Both the position numbers and the translations under genes were made by a program. DNA of 64,000 nt from Rubritalea squalenifaciens DSM 18772 (lineage in GTDB: Bacteria; Verrucomicrobiota; Verrucomicrobiia; Verrucomicrobiales; Akkermansiaceae): NCBI RefSeq assembly GCF_900141815.1, contig NZ_FQYR01000004.1:62001-126000 (forward strand). Direction: 5' to 3'. Below are positions 44,144-52,287 of the stretch, one piece after another (within the stretch, counting starts at the first letter, position 1; each line of letters begins with the position of its first letter). A model generated the notes under the pieces. The model saw nothing but the letters and a program-made list of their open reading frames with translations. It had not been told where the DNA came from and did no database searches.

Positions 44144-44191
44144 ACACCATATGTTGTATTGTGAATAATTTGTGGATACTATATAAGAGAA
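44144..44191 (+). promoter_or_regulatory. Tandem NrdR boxes overlapping the nrdB promoter
   Basis: Box 1 ACACCATATGTTGTAT (44144-44159) and box 2 ATACTATATAAGAGAA (44176-44191) fit the NrdR consensus ACACTATATATAGTGT, box 2 only in its left half. They are 32 bases apart centre to centre, the three-turn spacing of NrdR pairs. A sigma-70-like promoter, TTGTAT-17-TACTAT (44154-44182), lies under them. NrdR would repress the nrd operon when dATP is high. nrdB begins 125 bases downstream. Confidence 0.65.
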
Positions 44192-44316
44192 AATGACGTT
44201 GACCGAAACTCGTCCTCCCTGCATAGTCGCTACCGTGCCGCGATTGAGCGAGCAGCCCCAGAAACCTCCCCGAATCACTCTTTTTTCACCCACAGAAACT
44301 TAAGCATTTACCACCA

Positions 44317-45405
44317 ATGGCTACTACCACCATCACCCTCGGAGACCGTCAGTTTGTACTCGATGCAGACAAAGCCGAAGCCGCACTCGCAGACAAGCGT
44401 GTGATCAATGGTAAGGACAGCATGTTCTTCAATATCCTCCCGATCAAATACCAGTGGGCCTATGAGCTCTACAAGACCATGAAGGCAAACCACTGGGAGC
44501 CAGAGGACATCACCATGCAGAAGGATGTAGAGCAGTGGCGCTCCGATGAGATCTCCGACGTTGAGCGTTGGATCATCAAGATGGGTATTGGTTACTTCTC
44601 CGCAGCAGAAGGCATCGTAGGTGACAACATCCAGCACGTGGTACGTGAAGTCGTGACTGCTCCAGAGCTGAAGCTCGTACTCGGCCGCCACGCTCACGAG
44701 GAAAACATCCACGCAGACAGCCTGGTGTACATGATTTCTTCCCTCGGCCTGAACCCACACGAGTGTGAGGCTATGTTCGAGGACATCCCGACCATTTCCG
44801 AGAAGAATGCCTTCGTGGTGAACAACAGCCGCTCCATGCGCCGTGACATCGACCTGACTGTTCTCAAGAACAAGCAGGACCTCGCCAAGAACATCTTCCT
44901 CTTCGGTCAGGTGATGGAAGGTACCCAGTTCTACGGTCTCTTCGGCATGATCCTCTCCCTCTACCGCCAGAACAAGTTCCCGGGTATCGGTCAGATGTTC
45001 CGCTACACCCTGCGTGATGAGTCCAACCACATCGAGGTGTTCCGTAACCTCCTCATGGACCTCATCGATGAGAACCCAGACATCTGGACTGAGGAGTTCA
45101 AGACAGACCTTCGTGAAACCATGGCTGAAGGTATCCGTCTTGAGAAGAAATTCATCCGTGACTGCCTGCCAGTATCCTCCGTCGGTCTCAATGCTGAGGA
45201 GTTCGAGCAGTACATCGACTACATCGCCGACCGCCGTCTCACTTCTTGTGGTCTGCCTCCACTCAATGGCGAAGCCACAGCCAACCCATTCCCATGGCTG
45301 GCCGAGATGATGGACATCAAGAAGGAGCAGAACTTCTTCGAAGGTCGTGTCACCGAGTACCAGAAGGCATCTTCCCTCGCTGAAGTCGACGACGACGATC
45401 TTTAA
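44317..45405 (+). CDS. nrdB: Ribonucleotide reductase small subunit, class Ic-like
   Basis: 362 residues. It supplies the oxidant for ribonucleotide reduction with NrdA. It follows the Chlamydia R2 layout closely (LPIKYQWAYELY, FFEGRVTEYQKASSL at the end). Metal ligands can be read: Glu98 (SAAEGIVG), Glu129 and His132 (EENIH), Glu201 (MEGTQFY), Glu235 and His238 (RDESNH). The radical Tyr of class Ia, which sits four residues after the His, is replaced by Leu136 (HADSL); Chlamydia has Phe there. That marks a class Ic-type protein using a Mn/Fe cofactor instead of a tyrosyl radical. Controlled by upstream NrdR boxes. Confidence 0.94.
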   Translation: MATTTITLGDRQFVLDADKAEAALADKRVINGKDSMFFNILPIKYQWAYELYKTMKANHWEPEDITMQKDVEQWRSDEISDVERWIIKMGIGYFSAAEGIVGDNIQHVVREVVTAPELKLVLGRHAHEENIHADSLVYMISSLGLNPHECEAMFEDIPTISEKNAFVVNNSRSMRRDIDLTVLKNKQDLAKNIFLFGQVMEGTQFYGLFGMILSLYRQNKFPGIGQMFRYTLRDESNHIEVFRNLLMDLIDENPDIWTEEFKTDLRETMAEGIRLEKKFIRDCLPVSSVGLNAEEFEQYIDYIADRRLTSCGLPPLNGEATANPFPWLAEMMDIKKEQNFFEGRVTEYQKASSLAEVDDDDL

Positions 45406-45414
45406 TTAAGTATG

Positions 45415-45432
45415 AAGGAAAAAGGATAAAGT
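45415..45432 (+). repeat. Left inverted repeat of the four-helix-bundle insertion
   Basis: AAGGAAAAAGGATAAAGT. Its reverse complement recurs, with one mismatch, at 45813-45830. It starts ten bases after the nrdB stop. A direct repeat AAGTATGAAG occurs around it at 45408-45417 and 45429-45438. Confidence 0.7.
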
Positions 45433-45440
45433 ATGAAGCG

Positions 45441-45809
45441 ATGGGCCTAAGAAACTTTGAGGAGCTGGAAGTATGGAAGCGAGGTTGCCAACTGGCGGTC
45501 GATATCTACACAGCACTCCACACCTCAAAAGACTTTGGCCTGAAAGATCAAATGCAGCGTGCGGCAGTTTCCATAGCTTCCAATATCGCAGAAGGATCTG
45601 AACGAGCCAGCACTCAGGAATACATCCGCTTCCTCCGCATCTCAAAGTCTTCATGCGCTGAACTCAGAACCCAACTCTACATCTATCAGAAAGCAAAGAA
45701 AGCCACAGGGCAACCGGCACTACCCGATAACAAGCCTCTCATTCAAGAGACGCGAGAAATATCCGCCATGCTCCAGGGGCTGATCAAATCCCTCCAAGCC
45801 AAGCAGTAG
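45441..45809 (+). CDS. Four-helix-bundle protein (23S rRNA-intervening-sequence/bAvd type)
   Basis: 122 residues. Clear member of the S23/IVP four-helix-bundle family (TIGR02436): FEELEVWKRGCQLAVDIYTAL, then QMQRAAVSIASNIAEGSERASTQEYIRFLRISKSSCAELRTQLYI. Relatives occur within 23S rRNA intervening sequences, as free genes in many bacteria, and as Avd partners of diversity-generating retroelements. Cellular role is unclear. Its position inside the nrdB-nrdA operon, framed by an 18-bp inverted repeat, shows that it was inserted. It probably rides on the nrd transcript. Confidence 0.88.
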   Translation: MGLRNFEELEVWKRGCQLAVDIYTALHTSKDFGLKDQMQRAAVSIASNIAEGSERASTQEYIRFLRISKSSCAELRTQLYIYQKAKKATGQPALPDNKPLIQETREISAMLQGLIKSLQAKQ

Positions 45810-45812
45810 AGC

Positions 45813-45830
45813 ACTTTATCCTTTCTCCTT
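45813..45830 (-). repeat. Right inverted repeat of the four-helix-bundle insertion
   Basis: ACTTTATCCTTTCTCCTT on the plus strand. It is the reverse complement of the left repeat at 17 of 18 positions. It starts four bases after the four-helix-bundle stop and 55 bases before nrdA. The nearly symmetric placement frames exactly one gene. Confidence 0.7.
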
Positions 45831-45884
45831 TTTCCTAGCCACTCACCGTAACAACCAAAAACCCCAAATTCGTAGCCCACTAAC

Positions 45885-48800
45885 ATGTACCGTAACCTGT
45901 CACTCGAAGAAGACGTCGCTCTGAAAAACGTCGTCACCCGTCCACGCTCCGAGAAACCTGATTTCGCCTGGCGCGATCAACTCGGAACTAGCTCCCTCAA
46001 AGTTCCTCAGATTTTCGTATCCAACGGCGAGCAGGAGAACGAACTCTCCCTCGCTGATGTGGCAGATACCATCGGTAGTGCTCTGACCGATCTCTTGCTG
46101 GCACGCCAGGCAGAGGAGGAAAGCATCTTCAACGAGGATAACCGCCACTTTGTTTCCAGCGTGGCGCACAACGTCGCTGAGTCCCTCATGGATCAGGTCG
46201 GTGAGGCGGGCAAGCTGACCCTCACTCAGACAGACCTTTACCTGCTCATTGAAAAGGCACTCATCGAGAACGACGCACACGACGTCGCCAAATCTCTCGT
46301 CTTCAATCGCTCCCTCGCGGACCACGGCTCTATCGAAATGAGCAATGTGTCTTCCGAGCCGTTCACTGTCCGTCTCATCCGCCGCAGCGGCAAGGTAGTG
46401 CCTTGGAGCGAGACCAAGATCGAAAACGCCGTCCGCCAGGCCTTCCTCAGCATGAAGCGCGATGCCGCTCCGGCTGCCAAGGTGGCCCACGCCGTGACTG
46501 AGCGCGTGCGTCAGGAAGAGAAAGCTTTCGTCCACATTGAGGACGTTCAGGACATGGTGCAGGAAGAGCTCATGCGTGCTGGCCACTTCAAGACAGCTGA
46601 GCACTATATCCTTTACCGCGCTCAGCGCGCTGCCAACCGTAAGCTGGAGGAAGAAGCTCCTACAGAGGATCCGCAGCAGGAGTCCATGGTCGTTGTCTCC
46701 AAGGAATCTGGCGATACTGATTTCTGGGATGGTTCCGAACTGAAGAAGCGTATCCAGTTCGCCGCTATCGGCCTGGACCTCTGCCTCACCGAGACAGAGA
46801 TCGAGCGCGAGCTACGCCGCTCCATCGGTTCTGAAATCACCGAGGCCGGCCTGCAAAAGACCATCATTCTCAACGCCAAGTCCCTCATCGAGCAGGACGC
46901 GGATTTCGCCAAGTTCGCAGGCCGCATCCTTCTTTCCTACATCTATGAGGAAGTGCTCGACTGGTCCATCCTGACCGATGGTATTGAAGGTCTGAAGAAG
47001 GCACACGCACGCGCCTTCACCAAGTACCTCAAGCACGGTGTGAAGATCAAGCGCCTCAGCCCGGACATCATCGACGGTCGCTACGACCTCAAGAAGCTAG
47101 CAGACGCGCTCGACCCGACCGCTGACCTGGACTTCGATTTCCTCGGCATCCAGACTCTCTATGACCGCTACCTCGTGGTGGACAAGACTGGCAAGAAAGC
47201 ACGCCGCCTGGAAGTACCACAGTTCTTCTGGATGCGTGTCGCCATGGGTCTCTTCAAGGAAGACGGCGAGAAGAAGGAAGAATGGTGCGTGCGCCTCTAC
47301 AACCTCTACAAGAGCCGCCGCTTCTGCTCATCCACCCCGACTCTCTTCAACTCCGGTACCCTGCACAGCCAGCTCTCCTCCTGCTACCTCTACAAGGTGG
47401 ACGACTCTATCGAGAGCATCATGCAGCGCGGTATCGCGGACAACGCCTACCTTTCCAAGTGGGCGGGTGGTCTCGGTGGTTCCTGGACAGCGGTACGCGG
47501 TACTGGTGGATACATCCAGGGCACCAACGGTGAGTCCCAGGGGGTCATCCCATTCCTCAAGCTGCACAATGACCAGCTGGTCGCTGTGAACCAGGGCGGC
47601 AAGCGCCGCGGTTCCGGCTGCGCCTACCTTGAGACCTGGCACAACGACATGGAGGACTTCCTCGAGCTGCGTAAGAATACTGGTGACGAGCGCCGCCGCT
47701 GCCATGACATGAACACCGCGAACTGGATTCCGGACCTCTTCATGAAGCGCATGGAAGCCCGTCAGGACTGGTCACTCTTCCGCTCAAACGAAACTCCAGA
47801 CCTGCACGATCTCTACGGCAAGGCCTTCGAGCAGCGCTACCTCGAGTACGAGGCACTCGCTGAGGAAGGCAAGATCTGGAGCCGCAAGATGCCAGCCATC
47901 GACATGTGGAAGAAGATGCTCAAGATGATCTTCGAGACCGGCCACCCATGGATCACCTTCAAGGACCCATGTAACCTGCGCTCCCCGCAGGACCACACTG
48001 GCGTCATCCACAGCTCCAACCTCTGCACAGAGATCACACTCAATACTTCCGACGAAGAAACCGCTGTGTGTAACCTCGGCTCCGTGGTGCTCGACAACCA
48101 CGTCCGTGAGGACGGTTCCCTCGACCACGACATGCTCAAGGAGACCATCACCGTGGCCATCCGCGCGCTGGACAACGTGATCGACATCAACTTCTACCCG
48201 ACCGATGCCGCCAAGACTGCGAACAGCCGTCACCGCCCGATCGGTATGGGTGTCATGGGGCTGCAAAATGCACTCTACAAGAAGAACCTCGCCTTCAGCT
48301 CAGACGCAGCCATCGAGTTCAATGACGAGTTCATGGAAGCCATCGCTTACTACGCCTACAGCGCCTCCAGTGACATTGCCGCAGAGCGTGGCACCTACAG
48401 CACTTACAAAGGCTCCAAGTGGGATCGCGGTCTCCTGCCACAGGACACCATCGACCTGCTGGAAGACGAGCGTGGCGTGAAGATCGATGTACCACGTGGT
48501 GGCAAGATGGACTGGACCTACGTCCGTGAGAAAATCGCCAAGCACGGCATGCGCAACTCAAACGTACTCGCCATCGCGCCGACCGCTACCATCTCTAACA
48601 TCATGGGCACCACCCCATGTATCGAGCCGAACTACAAGAACCTCTTCGTGAAGAGCAACCTCTCCGGTGACTTCATCGTCCTCAACCGCGAGCTGGTGAA
48701 TGACCTCAAGAAGAGCGGTCTCTGGACCCGCGAAATGCTTGATCAGCTCAAGTACTTCGACGGCGAGCTAGACCAGATCGCCGAGATCCCGGACGCGATC

Positions 48801-49145
48801 AAGGAGAAGCACCGCACCGTCTTCGGCGTGCCATTTGAGGCCGTCATTGATGCTGCTGCCCGCAGGCAGAAGTGGATCGACCAGTCACAGTCGGTCAACC
48901 TCTTCCTCGCAGAGCCAGACCTCAAGGTGCTCTCCCACATGTACCGCCGCGCCTGGCACACTGGCCTCAAGACCACCTACTACCTCCGTACCCTCGGCGC
49001 ATCTAACATCGAGAAATCAACTGTTAGCATGAAGAAGGAAACCCGCGGTGCCGTAGGCAGCCAGAAGCAATTCACCGCCGCAGAAAAAATGGCCTGCTCC
49101 CTGGACGCCATGCTCAACGGCGGCGAGTGCGAAGCTTGCCAGTAA
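45885..49145 (+). CDS. nrdA: Ribonucleotide reductase large subunit (class I)
   Basis: 1086 residues, long like chlamydial R1. It reduces nucleoside diphosphates with a cysteine radical. N-terminal: a degenerate ATP-cone (about 52-143, lacking the VxKRxG start) and a good ATP-cone (160-250, VRLIRRSGKVVPWSETKIENAV, ILYRAQRAANR), the sites for dATP inhibition. Core: STPTLFNSGTLHSQLSSCYLYKVDD, GGSWTAVRGTGGYIQG, NQGGKRRGSG, SNLCTEITLNTSDEETAVCNLGS (catalytic Asn-Cys-Glu and redox Cys) and ATISNIMGTTPCIEP. The C-terminus ends GGECEACQ, a CxxC tail for thioredoxin-type re-reduction. Paired with nrdB. Confidence 0.95.
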   Translation: MYRNLSLEEDVALKNVVTRPRSEKPDFAWRDQLGTSSLKVPQIFVSNGEQENELSLADVADTIGSALTDLLLARQAEEESIFNEDNRHFVSSVAHNVAESLMDQVGEAGKLTLTQTDLYLLIEKALIENDAHDVAKSLVFNRSLADHGSIEMSNVSSEPFTVRLIRRSGKVVPWSETKIENAVRQAFLSMKRDAAPAAKVAHAVTERVRQEEKAFVHIEDVQDMVQEELMRAGHFKTAEHYILYRAQRAANRKLEEEAPTEDPQQESMVVVSKESGDTDFWDGSELKKRIQFAAIGLDLCLTETEIERELRRSIGSEITEAGLQKTIILNAKSLIEQDADFAKFAGRILLSYIYEEVLDWSILTDGIEGLKKAHARAFTKYLKHGVKIKRLSPDIIDGRYDLKKLADALDPTADLDFDFLGIQTLYDRYLVVDKTGKKARRLEVPQFFWMRVAMGLFKEDGEKKEEWCVRLYNLYKSRRFCSSTPTLFNSGTLHSQLSSCYLYKVDDSIESIMQRGIADNAYLSKWAGGLGGSWTAVRGTGGYIQGTNGESQGVIPFLKLHNDQLVAVNQGGKRRGSGCAYLETWHNDMEDFLELRKNTGDERRRCHDMNTANWIPDLFMKRMEARQDWSLFRSNETPDLHDLYGKAFEQRYLEYEALAEEGKIWSRKMPAIDMWKKMLKMIFETGHPWITFKDPCNLRSPQDHTGVIHSSNLCTEITLNTSDEETAVCNLGSVVLDNHVREDGSLDHDMLKETITVAIRALDNVIDINFYPTDAAKTANSRHRPIGMGVMGLQNALYKKNLAFSSDAAIEFNDEFMEAIAYYAYSASSDIAAERGTYSTYKGSKWDRGLLPQDTIDLLEDERGVKIDVPRGGKMDWTYVREKIAKHGMRNSNVLAIAPTATISNIMGTTPCIEPNYKNLFVKSNLSGDFIVLNRELVNDLKKSGLWTREMLDQLKYFDGELDQIAEIPDAIKEKHRTVFGVPFEAVIDAAARRQKWIDQSQSVNLFLAEPDLKVLSHMYRRAWHTGLKTTYYLRTLGASNIEKSTVSMKKETRGAVGSQKQFTAAEKMACSLDAMLNGGECEACQ

Positions 49146-49146
49146 G
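49119..49146 (+). repeat. 28-bp direct repeat, copy 1 (nrdA 3' end)
   Basis: GGCGGCGAGT, two variable bases (GC), then GAAGCTTGCCAGTAAG: the last codons and stop of nrdA. A second copy with CT at the variable positions is at 51024-51051, on the far side of the AIPR gene. Confidence 0.8.
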
Positions 49147-49166
49147 AAGCAATAATAGCTTAGTTT

Positions 49167-49200
49167 AAGCCCACATACCTATGAGGTTGTGGGCTTTATT
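49167..49200 (+). terminator. Terminator between nrdA and the AIPR gene
   Basis: AAGCCCACA (49167-49175) pairs with TGTGGGCTT (49188-49196), followed by TATTTATT. It lies just before the AIPR start at 49217, so the AIPR gene is probably expressed mainly by read-through or a weak promoter. Confidence 0.75.
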
Positions 49201-49216
49201 TATTGGAGGCAATAAT

Positions 49217-50944
49217 ATGAGCAAAATTCACATTAGACAAATTTCAAAAAAGCTGCAGGAAGAAATTGCGCCATTTTTGAAAGATAGCGCCAAGGATAAA
49301 GAGTCACAAATTCTGTCCAAATGCTTGGCTGCATTTGGTATCAAGTTGGCAACAGGATGTTCAAATAAAGCTGCTGCTCTATCAGTGACTGATGGTGCAG
49401 ACGACAATGGTATTGACGCTGTATACTACTCAGAAGATACTAAAAAGTTGGTAGTGTGCCAAGCCAAGTGGGTACAAGACGGAAAGAGTGAGCCGAGTAG
49501 TGGTGACGTTGGTAAGTTCATGAAGGGTGTACGTGACTTGGTCAATTTGGAGAAAAGTAACTTTAGTGATAAATTTGATGAAAAGTGGGATTCGATTAAT
49601 AAAGCTTTAGATAGCTTTGGGGTTGAGTACGAATTGGTTACGATATATACAGGTGCCCCGTCATTAGGTGTGCATTCCGTAGGTTGTATAAATGAAACAC
49701 TGGAGATGCTTAATGACCCTGAGCCTCTCTTTCATTCTGTGGTTTTAAATTTAGGTGAAGTATATAACGCCTTGGCCAAAGATGTGCACGATTTGCCAAT
49801 TAAACTACAAATGACTCTTACCAATTGGGGTAAAAATGAAGCACCTCATATGGCATACTATGGGTTAATTAGCGGTGGTGAACTTGCTAACTTTTTTAAA
49901 GATTATGGTCCTAGGTTGTTTGCAAGGAATATAAGAAGCTTACTTGGCTCAACTGTGGTGAATGAGGAGATTGCACAAACTCTGAAGAAATCTCCTGAAT
50001 ATTTTTATTACTTTAATAACGGTATTACAATTACTGCGGATACTGTTAAAAAGTCTGGAGCTGGCGGGACTAAGAGAGATATTGGTCTTTTTGAAGTAAA
50101 TGCAGCAAGCATTGTGAATGGGGCGCAGACAGTTTCGACGATAGGTAAGTATGCGGAAGAATTTGGACTTAGTTCACTAGACTCGGTCTCTGTACCAGTA
50201 AGAATTATATCATTGGAACATTCGGAGGAGGATTTCGGTAATTCAGTAACAAGAGCGAATAATACTCAAAACAGGATTGAGGGTCGTGATTTTGTAGTGC
50301 ACGATAAAGAGCAAATACGTTTAGTGACTGAGTTAAAGGTTGAGGGCTACACGTACAATGTTAAGCGCTCTATTCTATTTAAAGCCAACGATAAGTCCTT
50401 TGATTTGATAGAAGCTTGTATTGCTCTCGCGTGTTTACATCAAGATGTGGGTTTAGCAGTTCAGGTTAAACGTGAGATCGGTAGATTTTGGGCTGATTTG
50501 AACAAAGCTCCATATAAAAGTATTTTTAATCCGACAACTACAGCTCTAATGGTCGTGAATGCAGTTATCGTATTAAGGACAATTAGCGAGGTGCTGGTGT
50601 ATAAAGAATTTCAACGTAAAGGTGAACATTGTGGTATTATAGCCCACGGGAATAGGATGATACAGACTCTAGTTTTTAATGCGTTAGGCCGTAGTAGAGT
50701 TGCTAATTGTCATACTGGGTTAGATGATATGTTGGGTGAGATACCTAATTTAGTCGATGAGCAGATAAATAAGTTAGAGTTGATTATTTCTAGAGATTAT
50801 AAAAATGCATTCTTGGGTAGCTTGTTTAAAAATCAAAGTAAGTGTGAGTTGATATACAATGAATGTGTCGGGAATATTCAACCAGTAGTAGATACAGTGG
50901 ATAATGGCACAGATGATCTTTTCGCGTTCGCGGAGAAGAAATAA
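49217..50944 (+). CDS. AIPR-family phage-defence protein
   Basis: 575 residues from the ATG at 49217. Residues ~30-90 look like a PD-(D/E)xK-type nuclease segment: DGADDNGIDAVYYSEDTKKLVVCQAKW with Asp67 and Gln82-x-Lys84. The AIPR core (abortive infection phage resistance, PF10592) shows KSPEYFYYFNNGITITAD and AASIVNGAQTVSTIGKY, its two most conserved blocks. Relatives occur in abortive-infection and restriction-like loci. DNA is markedly AT-rich compared with nrdA. Flanked by a repeated nrdA 3' end, so it is a recent insertion. No partner gene is seen: it may act alone. Confidence 0.87.
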   Translation: MSKIHIRQISKKLQEEIAPFLKDSAKDKESQILSKCLAAFGIKLATGCSNKAAALSVTDGADDNGIDAVYYSEDTKKLVVCQAKWVQDGKSEPSSGDVGKFMKGVRDLVNLEKSNFSDKFDEKWDSINKALDSFGVEYELVTIYTGAPSLGVHSVGCINETLEMLNDPEPLFHSVVLNLGEVYNALAKDVHDLPIKLQMTLTNWGKNEAPHMAYYGLISGGELANFFKDYGPRLFARNIRSLLGSTVVNEEIAQTLKKSPEYFYYFNNGITITADTVKKSGAGGTKRDIGLFEVNAASIVNGAQTVSTIGKYAEEFGLSSLDSVSVPVRIISLEHSEEDFGNSVTRANNTQNRIEGRDFVVHDKEQIRLVTELKVEGYTYNVKRSILFKANDKSFDLIEACIALACLHQDVGLAVQVKREIGRFWADLNKAPYKSIFNPTTTALMVVNAVIVLRTISEVLVYKEFQRKGEHCGIIAHGNRMIQTLVFNALGRSRVANCHTGLDDMLGEIPNLVDEQINKLELIISRDYKNAFLGSLFKNQSKCELIYNECVGNIQPVVDTVDNGTDDLFAFAEKK

Positions 50945-51023
50945 AGCTGGAGGTCTATCAGGAGGATCGGCAGGAAGTGGATAATCCGGGGGCGGAGTGG
51001 GTGACCTAAGGGAAGCTAATGAA

Positions 51024-51051
51024 GGCGGCGAGTCTGAAGCTTGCCAGTAAG
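51024..51051 (+). repeat. 28-bp direct repeat, copy 2 (nrdA-like tail after AIPR)
   Basis: Same as copy 1 at 26 of 28 positions. It still encodes EGGESEACQ then TAA, so it reads as a duplicated or displaced NrdA C-terminus, with one Cys replaced by Ser. Followed 27 bases later by a terminator that may have been nrdA's original one. Confidence 0.8.
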
Positions 51052-51077
51052 GTTCACTAACCATCTAAAATCAAAGC

Positions 51078-51110
51078 CCTGCTTGAGAGTGCTCAGGCAG
51101 GTTTTTTTGT
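51078..51110 (+). terminator. Rho-independent terminator
   Basis: CCTGCTTGAG (51078-51087), loop AGTG, then CTCAGGCAGG (51092-51101), with one T-G pair, followed by TTTTTTT. Ends the AIPR region. Confidence 0.88.
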
Positions 51111-51230
51111 TTTCTGGGGAACTGAGTTCGCGAGATAGAGTTTATTTCATTCACTTCACTCAAAAAAGATGCACCTGCTTACCCAATTTCACGCTTCTCC
51201 CTTTCCCCATTATTGAGTAGCTAGTTAAGG

Positions 51231-52190
51231 ATGCATACTTCACGTAGAACGTTTTTGAAAAGCTCCGCGCTGCTTGCTGGCGGGGTGTCAGCCATACCTA
51301 CAACGCTTCTCGGGGAAACAGCCGAGGAATCTGGAGAAACAACGAAGACTCAGGCAAAGATCCGCAACCGGATCGGGGTGTCTTCCTATTCTTTCTGGGG
51401 ATTTCAGAGAGAAGATCTGCGTCCGATGGATGTGTGCTTAGAGCACGCTGCGCGTATGGGGTTTGACGGGGTGGAGATCTTGCAACGCCAGTTAGAGAAG
51501 ACCGACAACGCGACTCTGCAAAAGATCAAACGCCAGGCCTTTGTGCTTGGGTTGGACCTGATGGGCTACTCCACGCATCAGGGCTTTCTCTCGCCAGACG
51601 CGGAGAAGCGCGAAAAGAATTATCAGCACACGCTGGACTGCCTGCGTCAGGCTCACGCGCTGGGCATCCCTACCATGCGGGTAAATTCCGGCACCTGGGG
51701 GACTTCCAAATCTTTTGATGAGCTGATGAAAAACAGGGGGGTAGAAAAACCTCTTCCCGGTCACACCGAGGAAGAAGCCTATCAATGGGTCATCGATGCC
51801 TACGGCAAACTCGCTGAGGAGGCGGGGAAGCTAGGTGTCGTCATGGGGCTGGAGAACCACTGGGGCCTCGGCTGCACCCCGGAAGGGGTAAAGCGCGTGG
51901 TGGACGCCGTGAAATCCCCTTGGCTCCAAGTCACCTTGGACACGGGCAATTTCCTGGAAGACCCTTATGATCGTCTGAGCATGCTCGCCCCTCAAACGGT
52001 CCTGCTCCAGGCCAAGACCTACTATGGAGGCGGCCGCTGGTACACGCTAGATCTCGACTACGCCCGCATCGCTTCCATCATGCATCAGGCCGATTTCCGG
52101 GGTTACGTTTCCCTCGAATTTGAAGGCAAGGAAGATCCGCTCAAAGCCATCCCCGAGTCTCTCGCCATGCTCAGGAAGCATTTTAGTTAA
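51231..52190 (+). CDS. Exported sugar phosphate isomerase/epimerase-like TIM barrel
   Basis: 319 residues. The N-terminus MHTSRRTFLKSSALLAGG has a twin-arginine (SRRTFLK) signal, so it is exported folded. The mature part is an AP-endonuclease-2-type TIM barrel (PF01261): RIGVSSYSFWGFQRED, GFDGVEILQRQLE, MGLENHWGLGCTPEG, WLQVTLDTGNF and VSLEFEGKEDP. Metal ligands Glu, Asp, His and Glu of that fold are in these segments. In Planctomycetes and Verrucomicrobia such proteins often act in sugar catabolism; substrate unknown. Followed by CIA30-like and other exported proteins in the same direction. Confidence 0.85.
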   Translation: MHTSRRTFLKSSALLAGGVSAIPTTLLGETAEESGETTKTQAKIRNRIGVSSYSFWGFQREDLRPMDVCLEHAARMGFDGVEILQRQLEKTDNATLQKIKRQAFVLGLDLMGYSTHQGFLSPDAEKREKNYQHTLDCLRQAHALGIPTMRVNSGTWGTSKSFDELMKNRGVEKPLPGHTEEEAYQWVIDAYGKLAEEAGKLGVVMGLENHWGLGCTPEGVKRVVDAVKSPWLQVTLDTGNFLEDPYDRLSMLAPQTVLLQAKTYYGGGRWYTLDLDYARIASIMHQADFRGYVSLEFEGKEDPLKAIPESLAMLRKHFS

Positions 52191-52287
52191 CCACCAGCAG
52201 TGGTGCTGGTAGCCAGGGGGAATACCATCCTTTCTAGCACGATGACGATTCCTTTTGACTGAAGGGGAATCGATGCGTTGTTAGTGG

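Noticed and set aside
44308..45030. 240-codon frame opposite nrdB
   Set aside because: Shadow of nrdB, whose metal ligands can be read directly.
49119..51051. tRNA-type att site for the AIPR insertion
   Set aside because: No tRNA gene is present; the repeated sequence is the nrdA tail, and no integrase gene is seen, so the att idea is kept only as an analogy.
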